64,000 nucleotides of DNA from Owenia fusiformis (GCA_903813345.2 CAIIXF020000011.1:5540571-5604570), one strand, 5' to 3'; shown: positions 1 to 12,192, counted from the stretch's first letter. The notes: generated by a model not told the origin, from the sequence alone. Translations and numbers: made by a program.

Positions 1-2667
1 CATGTATATATATCTTTTATTGACTCTCTGATGTCATTACAATGACATATTAGTCACTAAAAACTACAATCTACAAAACTGACCTAAGACTAAACTAACT
101 ATTGAATACAAAAATAAAGTTGTTGTCAAATACAATTCTAATTACATCATCAAATGTAAAATACAGAATACAAGATTATTGTAAAATACAAATATAACTT
201 GACAGAAATTTAAATATCAGTGTGATGCATCGTGGACATATTAATCCAATTTTTTGAGTGAATGATAGATGAACTTTGCTAAATGTAAAATTACATAAGA
301 ATTTTTGTGAGACATTAGTTTTTTTAAAATAGTGTCAGGACTGCCTACAAAATTAAATCGTGTAAGGGTGTCAAACAAAATTTTTCTTTCTGTAGTGTTT
401 TTCTTACAAATCATGATGAAGTGTTGTTCATCTTCTAAAATACCACAAATATTACATAAACGTTCATCTACAGGTTTTGGCTTTGGCTTTAAATGACGAC
501 CAAGTTCTATATGTAACTTGTGGGAACTAAGCGTAAATCTACAAATTGCTTGCCTGTAATTTTTATTTTGGATATTTAAATAACTCTCTCTTTCAAAGAC
601 ATTTTTGAATTTAACATAAGTTCTCAAGACAGGGTAATTTAATATATCTTTGTTCCATTGAGTTTTATAAGTCTGATACAGTGTTTTTGTTATTGTCTTG
701 ATAAAAATATTGTCATCATCAATCTTTTGAGTATCCCAATAAGATAATTAATCACACTTTTTAAAATATCAATGACTTTGTTTGACCAAGTGCCTTTAAA
801 ACCAAATTGACTCATTTCACGGTCATATATATATGTTTTATGAAGAATGTTTCCTGGTGATGGGTGAAGTAAACGGAGCCAATATTTAATTAATTTGATT
901 TCAAAACGTATTTTTAATGGGTAGCGTCCCAATTCTCCATAAATTGCTGGTGTTGCAGTTGATTTTTTAACACCTAATAGACATTTAAGAAAAGATAGGT
1001 GCATTGTCTCTATTGACTTCAGATGTTTTTCATTGATCCACACCTCCGAAGCATAAGTTAAAATAGGTTCAACTAAGGAATCGAAAAGGTGCAATGCAAC
1101 ATTAACTGGAATGTCATTCAATTTTTTATATTTCTGTTTAACTTTAAACTAAGCTTTCCTTGCTTGCTCTTTCAAGTAAAATACATGCTGGTCAAAATTC
1201 TTTGTTTTACTTAATACACATCCAAGATATTTGTACTGCTCAACATTTTCTATTGCACTATCATTGAATCTGAAAACCGCATCAACTTTTGAGTTAAAAA
1301 TAATTGATTTTGTCTTCATTGTGTTAACTATGAGATGATATCTCTTACAAAAATCAAAAAGGCAATTGAGCAAAATTTGGGCACCATCTTTACTATTTGA
1401 CATCAAGATAAGATCATCAGCCCAAAGTAAATGGTTTAACATATTTCCATTAAATTGAATACCATTTTCTTTTGGTAAATTATCTTTTAAGTCATCAAGG
1501 AAATGGTTGAATAAATAGGTACTAAGTACAGAGCCCTGCATTAATCCAACATCTGTTTCAAAAGTAGGGGTGATACCTTCTTTAAATTTTAGGCATGCTT
1601 TTGATTTTTCATACATACTAGATATAACCTTGAATATATTAGAATAAGGTAAAATTCCTGATTTACAAAGTTTATACATAAGCGCCACTCTATTTACATA
1701 GTCAAATGCTTTTCTAAAATCTATCATGATACAGTATAGAGGCTTTTTCATGAGCTTATAACGGGCTAAGATTGTATTTAAAATATATAAATTATCTGTT
1801 GTTTGATGTCCAGGTTTATATGCCCCATGGAGTGGATCTTGGATATCTAACATTTCAGCATTAAAAACAAGTCTGTTTTGTATTACTCTATCAAAGATAT
1901 TACTGATACAAGTCAACACATTTATTCCCCTATAGTTATCAGGATTAAATCTGCAACCTTGTTTAAAGAGAGTTGTTAACATGCCTATACTCCATTCATT
2001 AGGGTAGTCACCATGAGAAAAGATGTGATTAAAAAGGGACGTGAATTCAGGGACTAATATACTGCAATTCTTAATGATATTAGAAGATAACCCATCTATT
2101 CCAGGTGCTTTGTTAACTTTAACCTTATTGAGAGCAGCATATACCTCAGGTTCCTTTATATTGCTATTAAGCACTTCATGACTAAATCCAATTTCTCTGC
2201 TCAAAACACTATTTTTATCATATTCATCTATAAATAATTGCATCTCTTTTAATGCTCCATCATCAAAATAGTCTATTTTGGGATTCTTACCCAACTTTTC
2301 AAAAGCACAAAAAAGTTCTGATGCCTCAATAGGGATTTCATTTGTATTACTGCTACCTGGGATACTATTTATCATTTTCCAAAATTCTGTCTGATTTTTA
2401 GATTTGAAAGAAATGAGAGATTTTAAAAGATTTGACTGATATGTTCTTTTCTCGCGCTGTTTAGTTTGGTTATACGTTCTCTGTAAATCAGCAATAATGT
2501 TATTAGGTAGCTTCTGCTTAATTGCAGAATGTAAATCCTTTTTCAATTTTTTGCATTCACTGTTAAACCATGGATTCATTGGGAACTTTTCAGTACTTTT
2601 CTTTAAATGTTCAAGTGGGAGTATTTTATCAGAAGTGTCATATATAACATGTTTAAGAGACTGTATA
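1..2667 (-). mobile_element. Non-LTR retrotransposon, 3' half (RT and C-terminal region)
   Basis: This is the 3' part of a LINE-type element read on the minus strand; the 5' part is at 10236-11130. It ends in an AT-rich 3' UTR (1-240) that may run past the window start. Coding order on the minus strand is linker, reverse transcriptase, then a C-terminal region with a cysteine/histidine cluster. The element is interrupted at 2666-2668 by a large inverted-repeat transposon, so it is older than that insertion. Only one in-frame stop and one frameshift are visible in the ORF2 remnant, so the copy is fairly young but dead. The clade is not assigned. Confidence 0.9.
241..2667 (-). pseudogene. LINE ORF2 remnant: reverse transcriptase and C-terminal Cys/His region
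   Basis: The reverse transcriptase would copy the element RNA by target-primed reverse transcription in the nucleus. Motifs visible in the 1149-2667 segment are NKAPGIDGL, the first catalytic block MIDFRKAFDYV, GLMQGSVLSTYLFN, and WADDLILM with the catalytic Asp pair. Reading continues in the same frame past a single TAG at 1149-1151 into DSLVEPILTYASEVW. A frameshift near 740 then leads to a long open frame down to 241. That C-terminal frame carries RFTLSSHKLHIELGR and a CNICG...HF...C cluster typical of LINE ORF2 C-termini. The nonsense codon, the frameshift and the upstream disruption make it non-functional. Confidence 0.9.
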
Positions 2668-3660
2668 GCGCAGTCAGATGTCCAGAAATGAGCCCTTTAT
2701 AGTTCGACTTTTTCAGGAAAGCAACAAACTTGGCACAGTTGTAGAAACACTTGATCTGAGTGGAAAATGATTTCGGGGCAAGTGATCCGGAGTGGTCTTC
2801 ATGGATTTTTTAGTCTCTGACCCCAACCCCTATCAGGCGGGGAGGGGGTACATTATAAAAAATAAATAAAAATGGTTGTGAAGTAAATTCTTTTAAATGA
2901 CTTCATTTGGTGATTGCTCTGAGCCTTGAAATTGAGACAAACCGATTGTAGATGTGGTGTTTTGTGTGGAAAATGCATTTTGACCCAATTATCTAGCGTG
3001 AATTCATCTTTTAAAGGGTCAAATATGGGACATCAAGTACTGTATTTCAAGAATGTGATGTCTGATCATCTTGGAAAAATTCATACTAATAGGGGTATAA
3101 GTGTTCATCACAAATATAGAATATGGCTTGGTTAGCTCATGTATTTTTTGAGATAAAAATTATCGAAATTTGAATTTTTAAGCCCTTGCGGACTAGGGGT
3201 AACCTTATTCTACCTTAATAATTTTTAAGATATGCAATATATGGGTCTCATATGAGCTCAAAATGGTGCATTGAGTCTTGTTTTGTCATATTATTCCTAA
3301 TTGGATTGAAAAATGATTGGAACTTTTCAAAAAAAAAAAAAATTTCATTATCACTTCTGAAGGGCCAGGGGTAACCATATTTTACCTTAATAACTTTCAA
3401 GGTTTGTAATATATGTATCCCAAATTAGCTCAGGATGGTGCATATAGTTCTGTTTAATCATAATACCTCCAATAAGATGTAGAAAATGATTGGACATTTC
3501 TTAAAATTTGAAATTTTCATTTTAGCTTATGATGGCCTGGGGGGGGGGGCTTATTTAACCTTGAACTTTTCTTAATTATGAGACTTGTGCATCTCAAATG
3601 AGCTTAGAATTGTGTCATATACTCTTGTTTTGTCATATTATTCCTTAGGGGATGTAAAAA
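2668..3660 (+). repeat. Left terminal inverted repeat arm
   Basis: About 1 kb that matches the reverse complement of 9335-10235. Shared landmarks include the segment beginning AGTTCGACTTTTTCAGG, the ACCCCAACCCCTATCAGGCGG stretch near 2821-2842, and several degenerate internal units containing AAGGTTACC...TTATTCC (at about 3185-3300, 3360-3480 and 3530-3650). The arm is itself built from roughly 170-bp subrepeats. Scattered indels and substitutions separate the two arms, so they have aged since insertion. Confidence 0.85.
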
Positions 3661-6600
3661 ACTAGACATGTAAATTGAACAAGTTCAATTTAAGACTCCA
3701 GATTTAAACCTTTTTTCAAGCTGAGTCATCCAATTGTAAGCTGAGTCATTCAGAATAAGCTGAGTCAGCTAGAATATAGACATTTAGACAACTTTTAAGA
3801 ATGTTATCTTCGACTCCATTGGCTTAACATGGGGATATCATCATATCGACTTTCGGAGACTTCAAACTGCTATAACTATCTAATCAGAAGGTGGATCAAA
3901 ATTTGGTTTAAAGATTTGGATTCCTGAGACATTTCTACTTTTAATTCATAACTCATACGTTAAATATGGAGAACTTTTTACTTTGACCTACTTTTCGGAC
4001 ACAAATATCTCAAAAGTGGGTCAAAATACTTTCTGACGGCAAAAGGCTAACACTATTAGCACACTCTTTGCTACCTGTATACAAAATTTTGAAGCAAATT
4101 ATTAAAGTGTAGTGTCAGAATCGTAAAAATAAGGAAAAACTATGAATTTGACCTAGATTTTGACCTAGGCATTTTGGTGTCCAAATTTTGAAGCTATGTA
4201 GCTTTTGAGGTCCCCTTCTTTAATAATAGTTCATTATGTTGAGCTTTACCCAGTCTATATCTTGTATTTTACACTTCAAAAAAGTCTTTTTTCCCATTGA
4301 CTTAACATGGTGCACCAAATTGAGCGATTTTTGAGATTTCAAAACGCTTTAACTTCCGAACCGGCAGTCGGATCGAAATTTAGTTTGCAGATTCAGATTC
4401 CTGAGAAAATTCTACTCTTATTTCATAGCTCATATGTTAAATTTGGAGAACTTTTTATTTTGACCTACATTTCGGACACCATATCTCAAAAGTGGGTCAA
4501 AATACTTTCTGACGGCAAAAGGCTAACACTATTAGCACACTCTTTGCTACCTGTTTACAAAATTTTGAAGCAAATTATTAAAGTGTAGTGTCAGAATCGT
4601 AAAAATGAGGAAAAACTATGAATTTGACCTAGATTTTGACCTAGGCATTTTGGTGTCCAAATTTTGAAGCTATGTAGCTTTTGAGGTCCCCTTCTTTTCT
4701 AGGCATTCATTATGTTAAGCTGTACTCAGTCTATATCTTGTATTTTACACTTCGAAAAAGTCTTTTTTCCCATTGGCTTAACATGGGCACCAAATTTAGC
4801 GATTTTTGAGATTTCAAAACGCAATAACTTCCGAACCGGAAGTCGGATCGAAATTTTGTTTGCAGATTCGGATTCCTGAGATAATTCTACACTTATATGA
4901 TGATTCACACGTTGAATTTGGAGAACTTTTTATGTTCTGACCTACTTTTCGGACACCATATCTCAAAATCGGTAAGAGTAATCAAAAAACGGTTTGCCAT
5001 TCGTAATAAGCTTTTTCTAAGGAACATGATGAAAAAAACCCGGAGTGAAAATACCGAAGGACGACTGAGAAAACTTGTAAAATAGTGAAAAACCACGATT
5101 TGACCTAGTTCTTGACCTTTGACCTAGATAAAAAGTTGACCTAATTTCCCAGAAACTAGGCCTCATTACCTAGTTGACTGTGTTAGCAGATTTAAGTAAG
5201 TCCTTCTAGTTACCGAGAAAACGTGACAAGAGAGAAAGAATAATAATAACTAGACATGTAAATTGAACAAGTTCAATTTAAGACTCCAGATTTAATACTT
5301 TTTTTTAAGCTGAGTCATCCAGAATACTTGTAAGCTGAGTCATCCAGAATAAGCTGATCGAGTCAGCTAGAATTTAGACATTTAGACAACTCTCAATTTT
5401 TTATCTTCGACTCCATTGGCTTAACATGGGGATATCATCATATCGACTTTTCGAGACTTCAAACCGCTATAACTATCTAACCAGAAGTTAGATTGAAATT
5501 TGGTTTAAAGATTCGGACTCCTGAGAAAATTCTACCCTTAATTCATAACTCATATGTAAAATTTGGAGAATTTTTTATTTTGACCTACTTTTCGGACACC
5601 ATATCTCAAAAGTGGGTCAAAATACTCTCTGACGGCAAAAGACTAACACTATTAGCCCACTCTTTGCTACCTGTATACAAAATTTTGAAGCAAATCCTAA
5701 ACGTGTAGTGCCAGAATCGCAAAAATAAGGAAAAACTATGTATTTGACCTAGATTTTGACCTAGGGATTTTGGTGTCCAAATTTTTAAGCTAGATAGCGT
5801 TCCAGGTCCCCTTCTTTTATAGACTTTCAGAATCTTAAGCTGTACTCAGTCCTTATCTGGTATTTTACACTTCAAAAAAATCTTTTTTCTCATTGACATA
5901 ACATGGGGCACCAAAATTAGCGATTTTTGAGCTTTCAAAACGCCATAACTTCCCAACGAAAAGTCGGATTGAAATTTGGTTTGCAGATTCGGATTCCTGA
6001 GAAAATTCTACCCTTAACTCATAGCTCATATGTTAAATTATGAGAAATTTTTATTTTGACCTACTTTTCGGACACCATATCTCAAAAGTGGGTCAAAATA
6101 CTTTCTGACGGCAAAAGGCTAACACTATAAGTACACTCTTTGCTACCTGTATACAAAATTTTGAAGCAAATTATTAAAGTGTAGTGTCAGAATCGTAAAA
6201 ATAAGGAAAAACTATGAATTTGACCTAGATTTTGACCTAGGCATTTTGGTGTCCAAATTTTGAAGCTAGGTAGCTTTTGAGGTCCCCTTCTTTTATAGGC
6301 ATTCATTATGTTAAGCTGTGCTCAGTCTATATCTTGTATTTTACACTTCGAAAAAGTCTTTTTTCCCATTGGCTTAACATGGGCACCAAATTTAGCGATT
6401 TTTGAGATTTCAAAACGCAATAACTTCCGAACCGGAAGTCGGATCGAAATTTTGTTTGCAGATTCGGATTCCTGAGATAATTCTACACTTATATGATGAT
6501 TCACACGTTGAATTTGGAGAAATTTTTATGTTCTGACCTACTTTTCGGACACCATATCTCAAAATCGGTAAGAGTAATCAAAAAACGGTTTACCATTCGT

Positions 6601-6846
6601 AATAAGCTTTTTCTAAGGAACATGATGAAAAAAACCCGGAGTGAAAATACCGAAGGACGACTGAGAAAACTTGTAAAATAGTGAAAAACCACGATTTGAC
6701 CTAGTTCTTGACCTTTGACCTAGATAAAAAGTTGACCTAATTTCCCAGAAACTAGGCCTCATTACCTAGTTGACTGTGTTAGCAGATTTAAGTAAGTCCT
6801 TCTAGTTACCGAGAAAAAGTGACAAGAGAGAAAGAATAATAATAAT
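3661..6846 (+). repeat. 1.59-kb tandem duplication made of ~500-bp subrepeats
   Basis: Two head-to-tail copies, 3661-5248 and 5249-6846, both start ACTAGACATGTAAATTGAAC and end in GACAAGAGAGAAAGAATAAT, offset 1588 bp. Each copy contains three related subunits (around 3790-4240, 4300-4715 and 4770-5150 in copy 1). A typical subunit runs from a 'taacttccgaaccgg' block, through 'ggacaccatatctcaaaa', to repeated TTGACCTAG motifs. The short reading frames recurring in both copies are repeat-borne and not conserved as genes. The array is the core of the long inverted-repeat element. Confidence 0.9.
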
Positions 6847-6869
6847 AATAATAAGAAAACCGGCAAAAG

Positions 6870-9334
6870 CAATAGACTCCAGATTTTCAATCTGGAGTCT
6901 AATAATGGAAATTTGAAAAATGACATTTTTAGCTTTTGACAGGTCAGGGGTGATTTTATCATATATAACCATAACATAGAAGCAAAGGATGGAGTGAGTT
7001 TAGCAGCCCCGTCCCCATGACCGATGCCATTGGCAGCTTGGGTCTTAAAGCATTTATGACCCAAGCTGCAATAGACCATGCTGACCTATTCTCAACCAAT
7101 CAGCGAGCTTGAAGGAACAAGTGGTAAATGCGTGCACATTAATGATGCGATTTCGTCAGAGAAAATGACCATATAGAAAGCCGTCCTTATTTCGACAACA
7201 AACTCTGATTAGCGCAGTGAGTTCAGAGATTCATTGAAAACTGATAGAGTGAAGATGAAGCTCTCTTTTGAGAAGGAAAGTCGAATGAATGCAAAGGGTA
7301 GTAAGTCCAGTCACCTTAGCCTGATGGGGGGGGGGGTAAGGTGAGCTGCTTCTGTCAAGGATTCTGTCAGTGAATAATGACAGTCAATAATTGGGTACAA
7401 GAATGCCAAATGTTATCACAATAATTTTCAAGATAAAATGATCTCAAAATGGGGAAAATAGTCTGTTTTTCACTTTATTCCTACTGAGATAATGATTAAC
7501 AACAATTAGAAAATTCAGTGACACATTTAAATCTCAATCCATTTATTCCATTTTTCCATAGCAGTAAAATACAGATGTAACATCACATCCAATGATATTG
7601 TATGAGAAATGGGGAGGATTAAACTTTGGTCATGGGCAGGTAGATATTGATATGTTTTCTCCCTTACCATATGCTATCCAAATTGACTTTTTCAGTTTTT
7701 AACATCACATATATGCCAGGATAACCACATCAGAATTAAATGTAAGAAGTATAATTCTTTCTCTTGAAGGCCATGATTGAAGCAGTCTAACTGAAAATAT
7801 TGAGAAATATCCTTGAATCTGCTTCTTCTTATAAGAGCAAGGGTGATGGCAGAACCTCAATGTTGGGCTAAAACATTGCATTGCCTCCTTAATTTATGTG
7901 GTCACTATCTTCTTTCCATCCATTTCAAGGGTTTCAGTTTCCTCCTTAGACTATCCTTGTTCCAGTTCCACAAGTTTCTCTAGTGCTGTTTTAAAGGTGC
8001 AACAATTAGTGCAAAGGGGCCATTCAATGATCATGGACCAGTGTCAAAATATATTCAAGTTTTGATATTTCATCAAGACTAACATAGTACTATATGTTTA
8101 TTTTTTTCCAAAGAAACCCCCTGGATGAACATTATTTCAGCTGATTCCTCTTGAAATGTTTTGGATCTTAAAAACCTATAAGTGGGACTCCCTTTATAGA
8201 AGCTTTGAACTGAATTTGCACTTCTTAATGCTGAAATTGATAGTTTATCCATACATTTTAAGAAAATAGGTATGTCAAAGCCAAATATTGCCCTGATAGC
8301 TCAGAAATAGTAAAAAAATTGAATCTTCTACAGACCTTGTTGCCCCTTTAAGCTAGTGTCCTTGTCATTTTTCATACAATCGCGAGATGCATTCTGCTAC
8401 TTCTCTTAGTCAACTGATTTGCAGGAATAGAAGGTGTACCCAGAGGTTACGCAAGAATATTCCTTGCCAAATCATCTCTCTCCTCATATGGTAGCTATAA
8501 CCATATATATGCTTGCCATGTGTAGCAAAACACGCAAAAATGTTTTGATATGGTCAAATTTGATCACTTAGAAATGTGATGCTCAATTCCAGTAAGCTGC
8601 CATCTTTTAAAATTTCACACAGGAAGTGATGTCATCGACTCTCAACTTTGCATATAGCATTAGGTGAGGAGCTATTAAGAATTACAAAACCAGCTAAATA
8701 TTCTTTTTCAACTTTGTATCTTATTTAATCCTTCTGAAAATCTCTTCTTTTATTCTAAGTTGACAAGCCCTGAAAATATTTTTGCATAGAAAGTAATGAT
8801 CACTTGTCTAGAAACGATTTTTTGCTACTTTCCTATACTGTTATGGGCAAGGTTATAGAAGTTGAGAGTTGATGATATCACTTCCTGCAAGAAATCTTAA
8901 AAGATGGCAGCTCACTGGAAATAAGCACTAGATTTTTAAATGATCAATATTGACCATATTAAAACATTTTCCCATGTTTTGCTAAATATGGAAACTATAT
9001 ATATGATTATAGCTACCATATCAAGAGAGAAAGGGTCTGGCAAGGAATATTCCTTTAAGCTTTAAATCTATCATAAACTACACTACCAATCTCAAACTGC
9101 ATCAAACAGCATGGTTTCATAAACAGTGCTGTAAAAACAGTACTGAACACAGCTGTTTTCTAAAACAGTACTGAGCTGTAAAAACAGTACTGTACTACGC
9201 TGTCCAAAACAGATGGTGTTAGAATAGCATTGTACATTGCTATATAGTGCAGTACTCTGACTGCACTGTTCAGTACTGTTTACAGCACTGCAAGAAGATG
9301 TTGCGGATTGGGGGTGTAATATGAAAATGTCATT
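6870..9334. other. Right interior of the inverted-repeat element, no gene
   Basis: No gene is visible. The stretch begins with a short palindrome (GACTCCAGATTTTCAATCTGGAGTC at about 6876-6900). It then has a fragment resembling the terminal arms (6900-6980) and a poly-G run near 7326. A possible small MITE with TTAAAGGTGCAACA and TGTTGCCCCTTTAA ends lies at about 7990-8350. A foldback unit is annotated separately, and a cluster of AAACAGTACT-type motifs lies at 9110-9290. Confidence 0.6.
8453..9053. repeat. Foldback (inverted-repeat) unit nested in the larger element
   Basis: The left arm at about 8453-8660 (GAATATTCCTTGCCAAATC...AGCTGCCATCTTTTAAAAT...GACTCTCAACTT) is the reverse complement of about 8855-9053 (AAGTTGAGAGTTGATG...AAAAGATGGCAGCTCACTGG...GGCAAGGAATATTC). 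Roughly 200 bp of central spacer separates the arms. There is no coding capacity, and the unit is compatible with a MITE that inserted into the larger element. Confidence 0.75.
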
Positions 9335-10235
9335 TTCTTAAAATTTCCAATCACTTTTTCACTCCTTGGGAATGATATGATAAAACAGGACTAAATATAC
9401 CATCTTAAGCTCATTTGAGGTGACATATGTCTCATATTTAGAAAATTATTAAGGTAAAATAAGGTTACCCCAGGGCCATCAAGAGCTTAAGTGAAAATTT
9501 TGATTTTTTAGATATATCCGATATCCGGGTAAAATATGGTTACCCCTGGCCCTTTAGAACCGAAAATGAAAATTTGATTTTTTTTAATTTCCAATAATTT
9601 CTTTACATTTAATTAGGAATAATATGACAAAACAATACTTAATGCAACATTTAGAATTCATATGAGGCCCAAACATTGCGTATCTTAAAAATTATTAAGG
9701 TAAAATAAGGTCATCCCTAGGCCGCAAGGGCTTAAATATCCATATTTCGATAATTTATTTCTCAAAAATTACATGAGCTACACAAGCCATATATCATATG
9801 AGTGATTAACACCTATATCTCTATTAGTATGAATTTTTTCAGGATGATCAGACATCACATTCTTGAAATACAGTACTTGATGTCCCATATTTGACCCTTT
9901 GAAAGATGAATTCACGCTAGATAATTGGGTTAAAATGTATTTTCCTTCCTAAACACTACTTCTAAAATAGGTTTTTCTCAATTTCAATGCTCAAAGCAAT
10001 CACCAAATGAAGTCATTTAAAGAAATATACTTTACAACTATTTTTATTTATTTTATTATAACGTACACCCTCCCCGCCTGATAGGGGTTGGGGTCAGAGG
10101 CTTACAATCCATGAAGACCACCCCGAATCACTTGCCCCGAAATCATTTTTCATTCAGATCATATGTTTCTACAACTGTGCCAAGTTTGTTGCTTTCCTGA
10201 AAAAGTCGAACTACCAAAGGGACATCTGACTGCGC
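9335..10235 (-). repeat. Right terminal inverted repeat arm
   Basis: Reverse-complement counterpart of 2668-3660, ending at 10235 with GGACATCTGACTGCGC. The apparent minus-strand coding extension here (AQSDVPLVVRLFQESNKLG) is a run-on of the LINE frame into the arm and should not be treated as LINE protein. Confidence 0.85.
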
Positions 10236-10478
10236 TAGTAGTAAATAATCTGAATTAGTTTTGGAACCAACATCAATATAAAATATTTCAAGTAAACCAT
10301 TGTTGATATTTGCATCCAATAGCTCGGTGAATTGTTTCTTTAATTTATGATCCCATTTAAAGTATGAGTAAGGTAAATTCTGCATATTTTTGCTGACTTT
10401 ATTTTTAATTTTGGCCTGACCTAGATTAAGATTAAAATTTATAGGACAGTGGTCAGAATCTGGACGCAACATATACGT
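10236..10478 (-). pseudogene. LINE ORF2 remnant: end of the endonuclease domain
   Basis: Minus-strand translation gives DSDHCPINFNLNLG, the SDH catalytic motif that closes an apurinic-type (EEP) endonuclease domain. A linker follows, with a YFKWDHKLKKQF block, running to NSDYLLL where the inverted-repeat element interrupts it. The rest of the endonuclease is missing. Just upstream the sequence jumps to ORF1, so an internal deletion near 10470-10480 removed the end of ORF1 and most of the endonuclease. Continuation is at 2667 and below. Confidence 0.85.
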
Positions 10479-11121
10479 TGTTGTATTCCTTAGAGTATTT
10501 CAATTTCGCTTTTGACTTCAATATACGTGCTTTGTCCTCCGGAGATTTCAATGTAACCAATACAATACCAGCACTATCATGCCTTTTTGGTAGTCGTTTG
10601 ACATCAATGGGGCACACATCTATCGGGTCATCATCACATACAATTTCAGACAGTACATTGTTTACCATGGTAGAATCCAATATTGATGAAGATTCCGGCA
10701 GATTCTTTATGACAATTACTAATTCATTTACAGAACTTTCATTCGGATTATAACGAGGTTTCTCAAATCCATCAATACGGCCTTTCTATACCTTGATTTC
10801 AGCAGATACTGCATTTACATGTTGTAGTATTTCAAAGTTTTGTTGTTCCAATTTAGTCTCAAAATAACTCACCAACTCAGCTCGTTGAAGATCAATCTGT
10901 TTGACTCCAATATTCTGATCCATGATTCTGTTCATTTGTTGTTGTAATGTTTGGATCGTTGCACCCAATGCCATTATTGATGCTGAAGTGTTTGAATCCA
11001 TTTTTGGTCCATCTGTATTGAATCCAAATCGTTTTCCAATGTCAGCCATGTTTGATTTTTCAATGTTTTCCTTTGTACAAGCTGAACTTTCTGAACTCTG
11101 TTTTTGACTGTCCTGTAACAC
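10479..11121 (-). pseudogene. LINE ORF1 remnant (coiled coil plus RRM-like segment)
   Basis: The first frame (10786-11121) has a polar N-terminus and a heptad-like stretch (ALGATIQTLQQQMNRIM, then a Gln/Glu-rich helix), typical of the trimerising coiled coil of LINE ORF1 proteins. A frame break then leads to 10479-10680, with LPKRHDSAGIVLVTLKSPEDK, resembling the RNA-binding fold that follows such coiled coils. ORF1 proteins bind element RNA to form the RNP. It is broken by the frameshift near 10700-10790 and fused to endonuclease sequence by deletion. Family assignment is by architecture only. Confidence 0.7.
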
Positions 11122-11129
11122 TTTTGCGA

Positions 11130-12192
11130 TTTCTTGAGTTTACCCATTCTCTATGTATATTCGAATTGAACGTTGATACAGTTTTTATAAATCCATAAAG
11201 TTTACAAAAACATCAAAATTGCACAAAATAGTAGCAGAGAATTATACACGTGTCATGTTGAATACCCTGTAGAAGAAGCCATACATACATACATAAACAT
11301 ACAGTTCATGAAAATCTAATTGAAGCGACGGTCAATGTCGCCATTTGTGACAACGGTATCTGACTTTACCGTTGTCAGGCTGTTCCGGGGTGACGTTATA
11401 AAAGCATGAAAACTAAAATATCAATATTAAAGAGAGAATCAGAGATAGCGAGCAGCCTAACAAAAAACTGTTTCAATTTTAAAATATTTCTGGCTTATGT
11501 CATTCCTTTTCATGTCTATTTTCTAAAAATTCCCAAAGTGCACAATTTATTTCAGGAAAACTAAAGATGTTTACAGTAATGTGTTATTTTTCTTATAAGA
11601 ATGGTTACCATTCTTATTATTTGGGAGAATTTAAACATTTTTCACCCATTTTTGCACCTTGAATCCATTATAACTTCACCAATTTATAATATATCTAAGA
11701 TCTTTTGGGAGATATTGTATTTGAGATTGTAAGGAATCGATTGGTAGGTCAATTGGACATGTTGCTTGTAATTTTGTCACCCCCATAGATCTGATTCTGC
11801 CTTTAATGTCCTGGGCCAATCTCCAAATAAAACAACTGACCAAAATCATGAACTAAACGTGTGGTTTAGCAACGTGGATGGATCGAGAATGGATCTGCAA
11901 AAGGCGTAACATAATTAATGGTCGAATGACCAATCTCATTAACCAATTTTCAATTCAAGAACATAACATTTTGCAACAGATAATACTTTTTATACTGAAT
12001 ATACTTTAAATTGTAAAATTATCAAACTCAAAAGGTTAGATGAAAAATGAATTTCTAAATATATTTTAATCAAAGTTAAAGCGGGCCTTCTCTGTTTCCC
12101 GTGTTATCTGGGCTGAATTAGCGATTTAAAGACCCTCAGCCATTTAAAAATCTAAAACTGACTTTTCTATTTCATGTACTCTTTTAACTTAC
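11130..12192. other. Intron 2 of the RASL11-like gene, upstream of the LINE
   Basis: No gene is seen. The stretch lies in the intron after coding exon 2 of the RASL11-like gene. It contains a dispersed repeat at 11583-11807 whose reverse complement recurs at 30054-30272. A GACAACGG...CCGTTGTCAG...TTCCGG segment at 11340-11390 recurs in the same orientation at about 13030-13085. Confidence 0.6.
11583..11807 (-). repeat. Dispersed repeat, copy 1 (partner at 30054-30272)
   Basis: The stretch from the TATAAGAATGGTTACCATTC motif through the TGTCACCCCCATAGATCTGA motif matches the reverse complement of 30054-30272 over most of its length. It carries a small palindrome (AAGAATGGTTACCATTCTT). Non-coding and of unknown class. 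Both copies lie inside introns. Confidence 0.7.

Larger units (their letters stand above)
2668..10235. mobile_element. 7.57-kb element with long terminal inverted repeats, nested in the LINE
   Basis: The sequence TAGCGCAGTCAGATGTCC at 2666-2683 is repeated as its reverse complement at 10220-10237. Homology continues inward for about 0.9-1 kb on each side (2668 to ~3660 and ~9335 to 10235). On the minus strand the LINE endonuclease/linker frame runs into the right end, and the RT frame resumes directly outside the left end. The element is therefore an insertion in the LINE. The flanks carry TA on both sides (2666-2667, 10236-10237). The terminal GCGC is also a direct repeat, so the target-site duplication could be TA or GCGC. 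I found no transposase ORF, so it looks non-autonomous. The interior holds a tandem array and a nested foldback unit. Confidence 0.85.

Noticed and set aside
4726-6692. Several 60-71-aa ORFs recurring in pairs
   Set aside because: They are copies carried by the 1588-bp tandem duplication and overlap on both strands; no sign of coding selection.
10143-10235. C-terminal extension of the LINE endonuclease frame (AQSDVPLVVRLFQ...)
   Set aside because: It is read-through into the terminal arm of the inserted element, and the same sequence occurs in the other arm.
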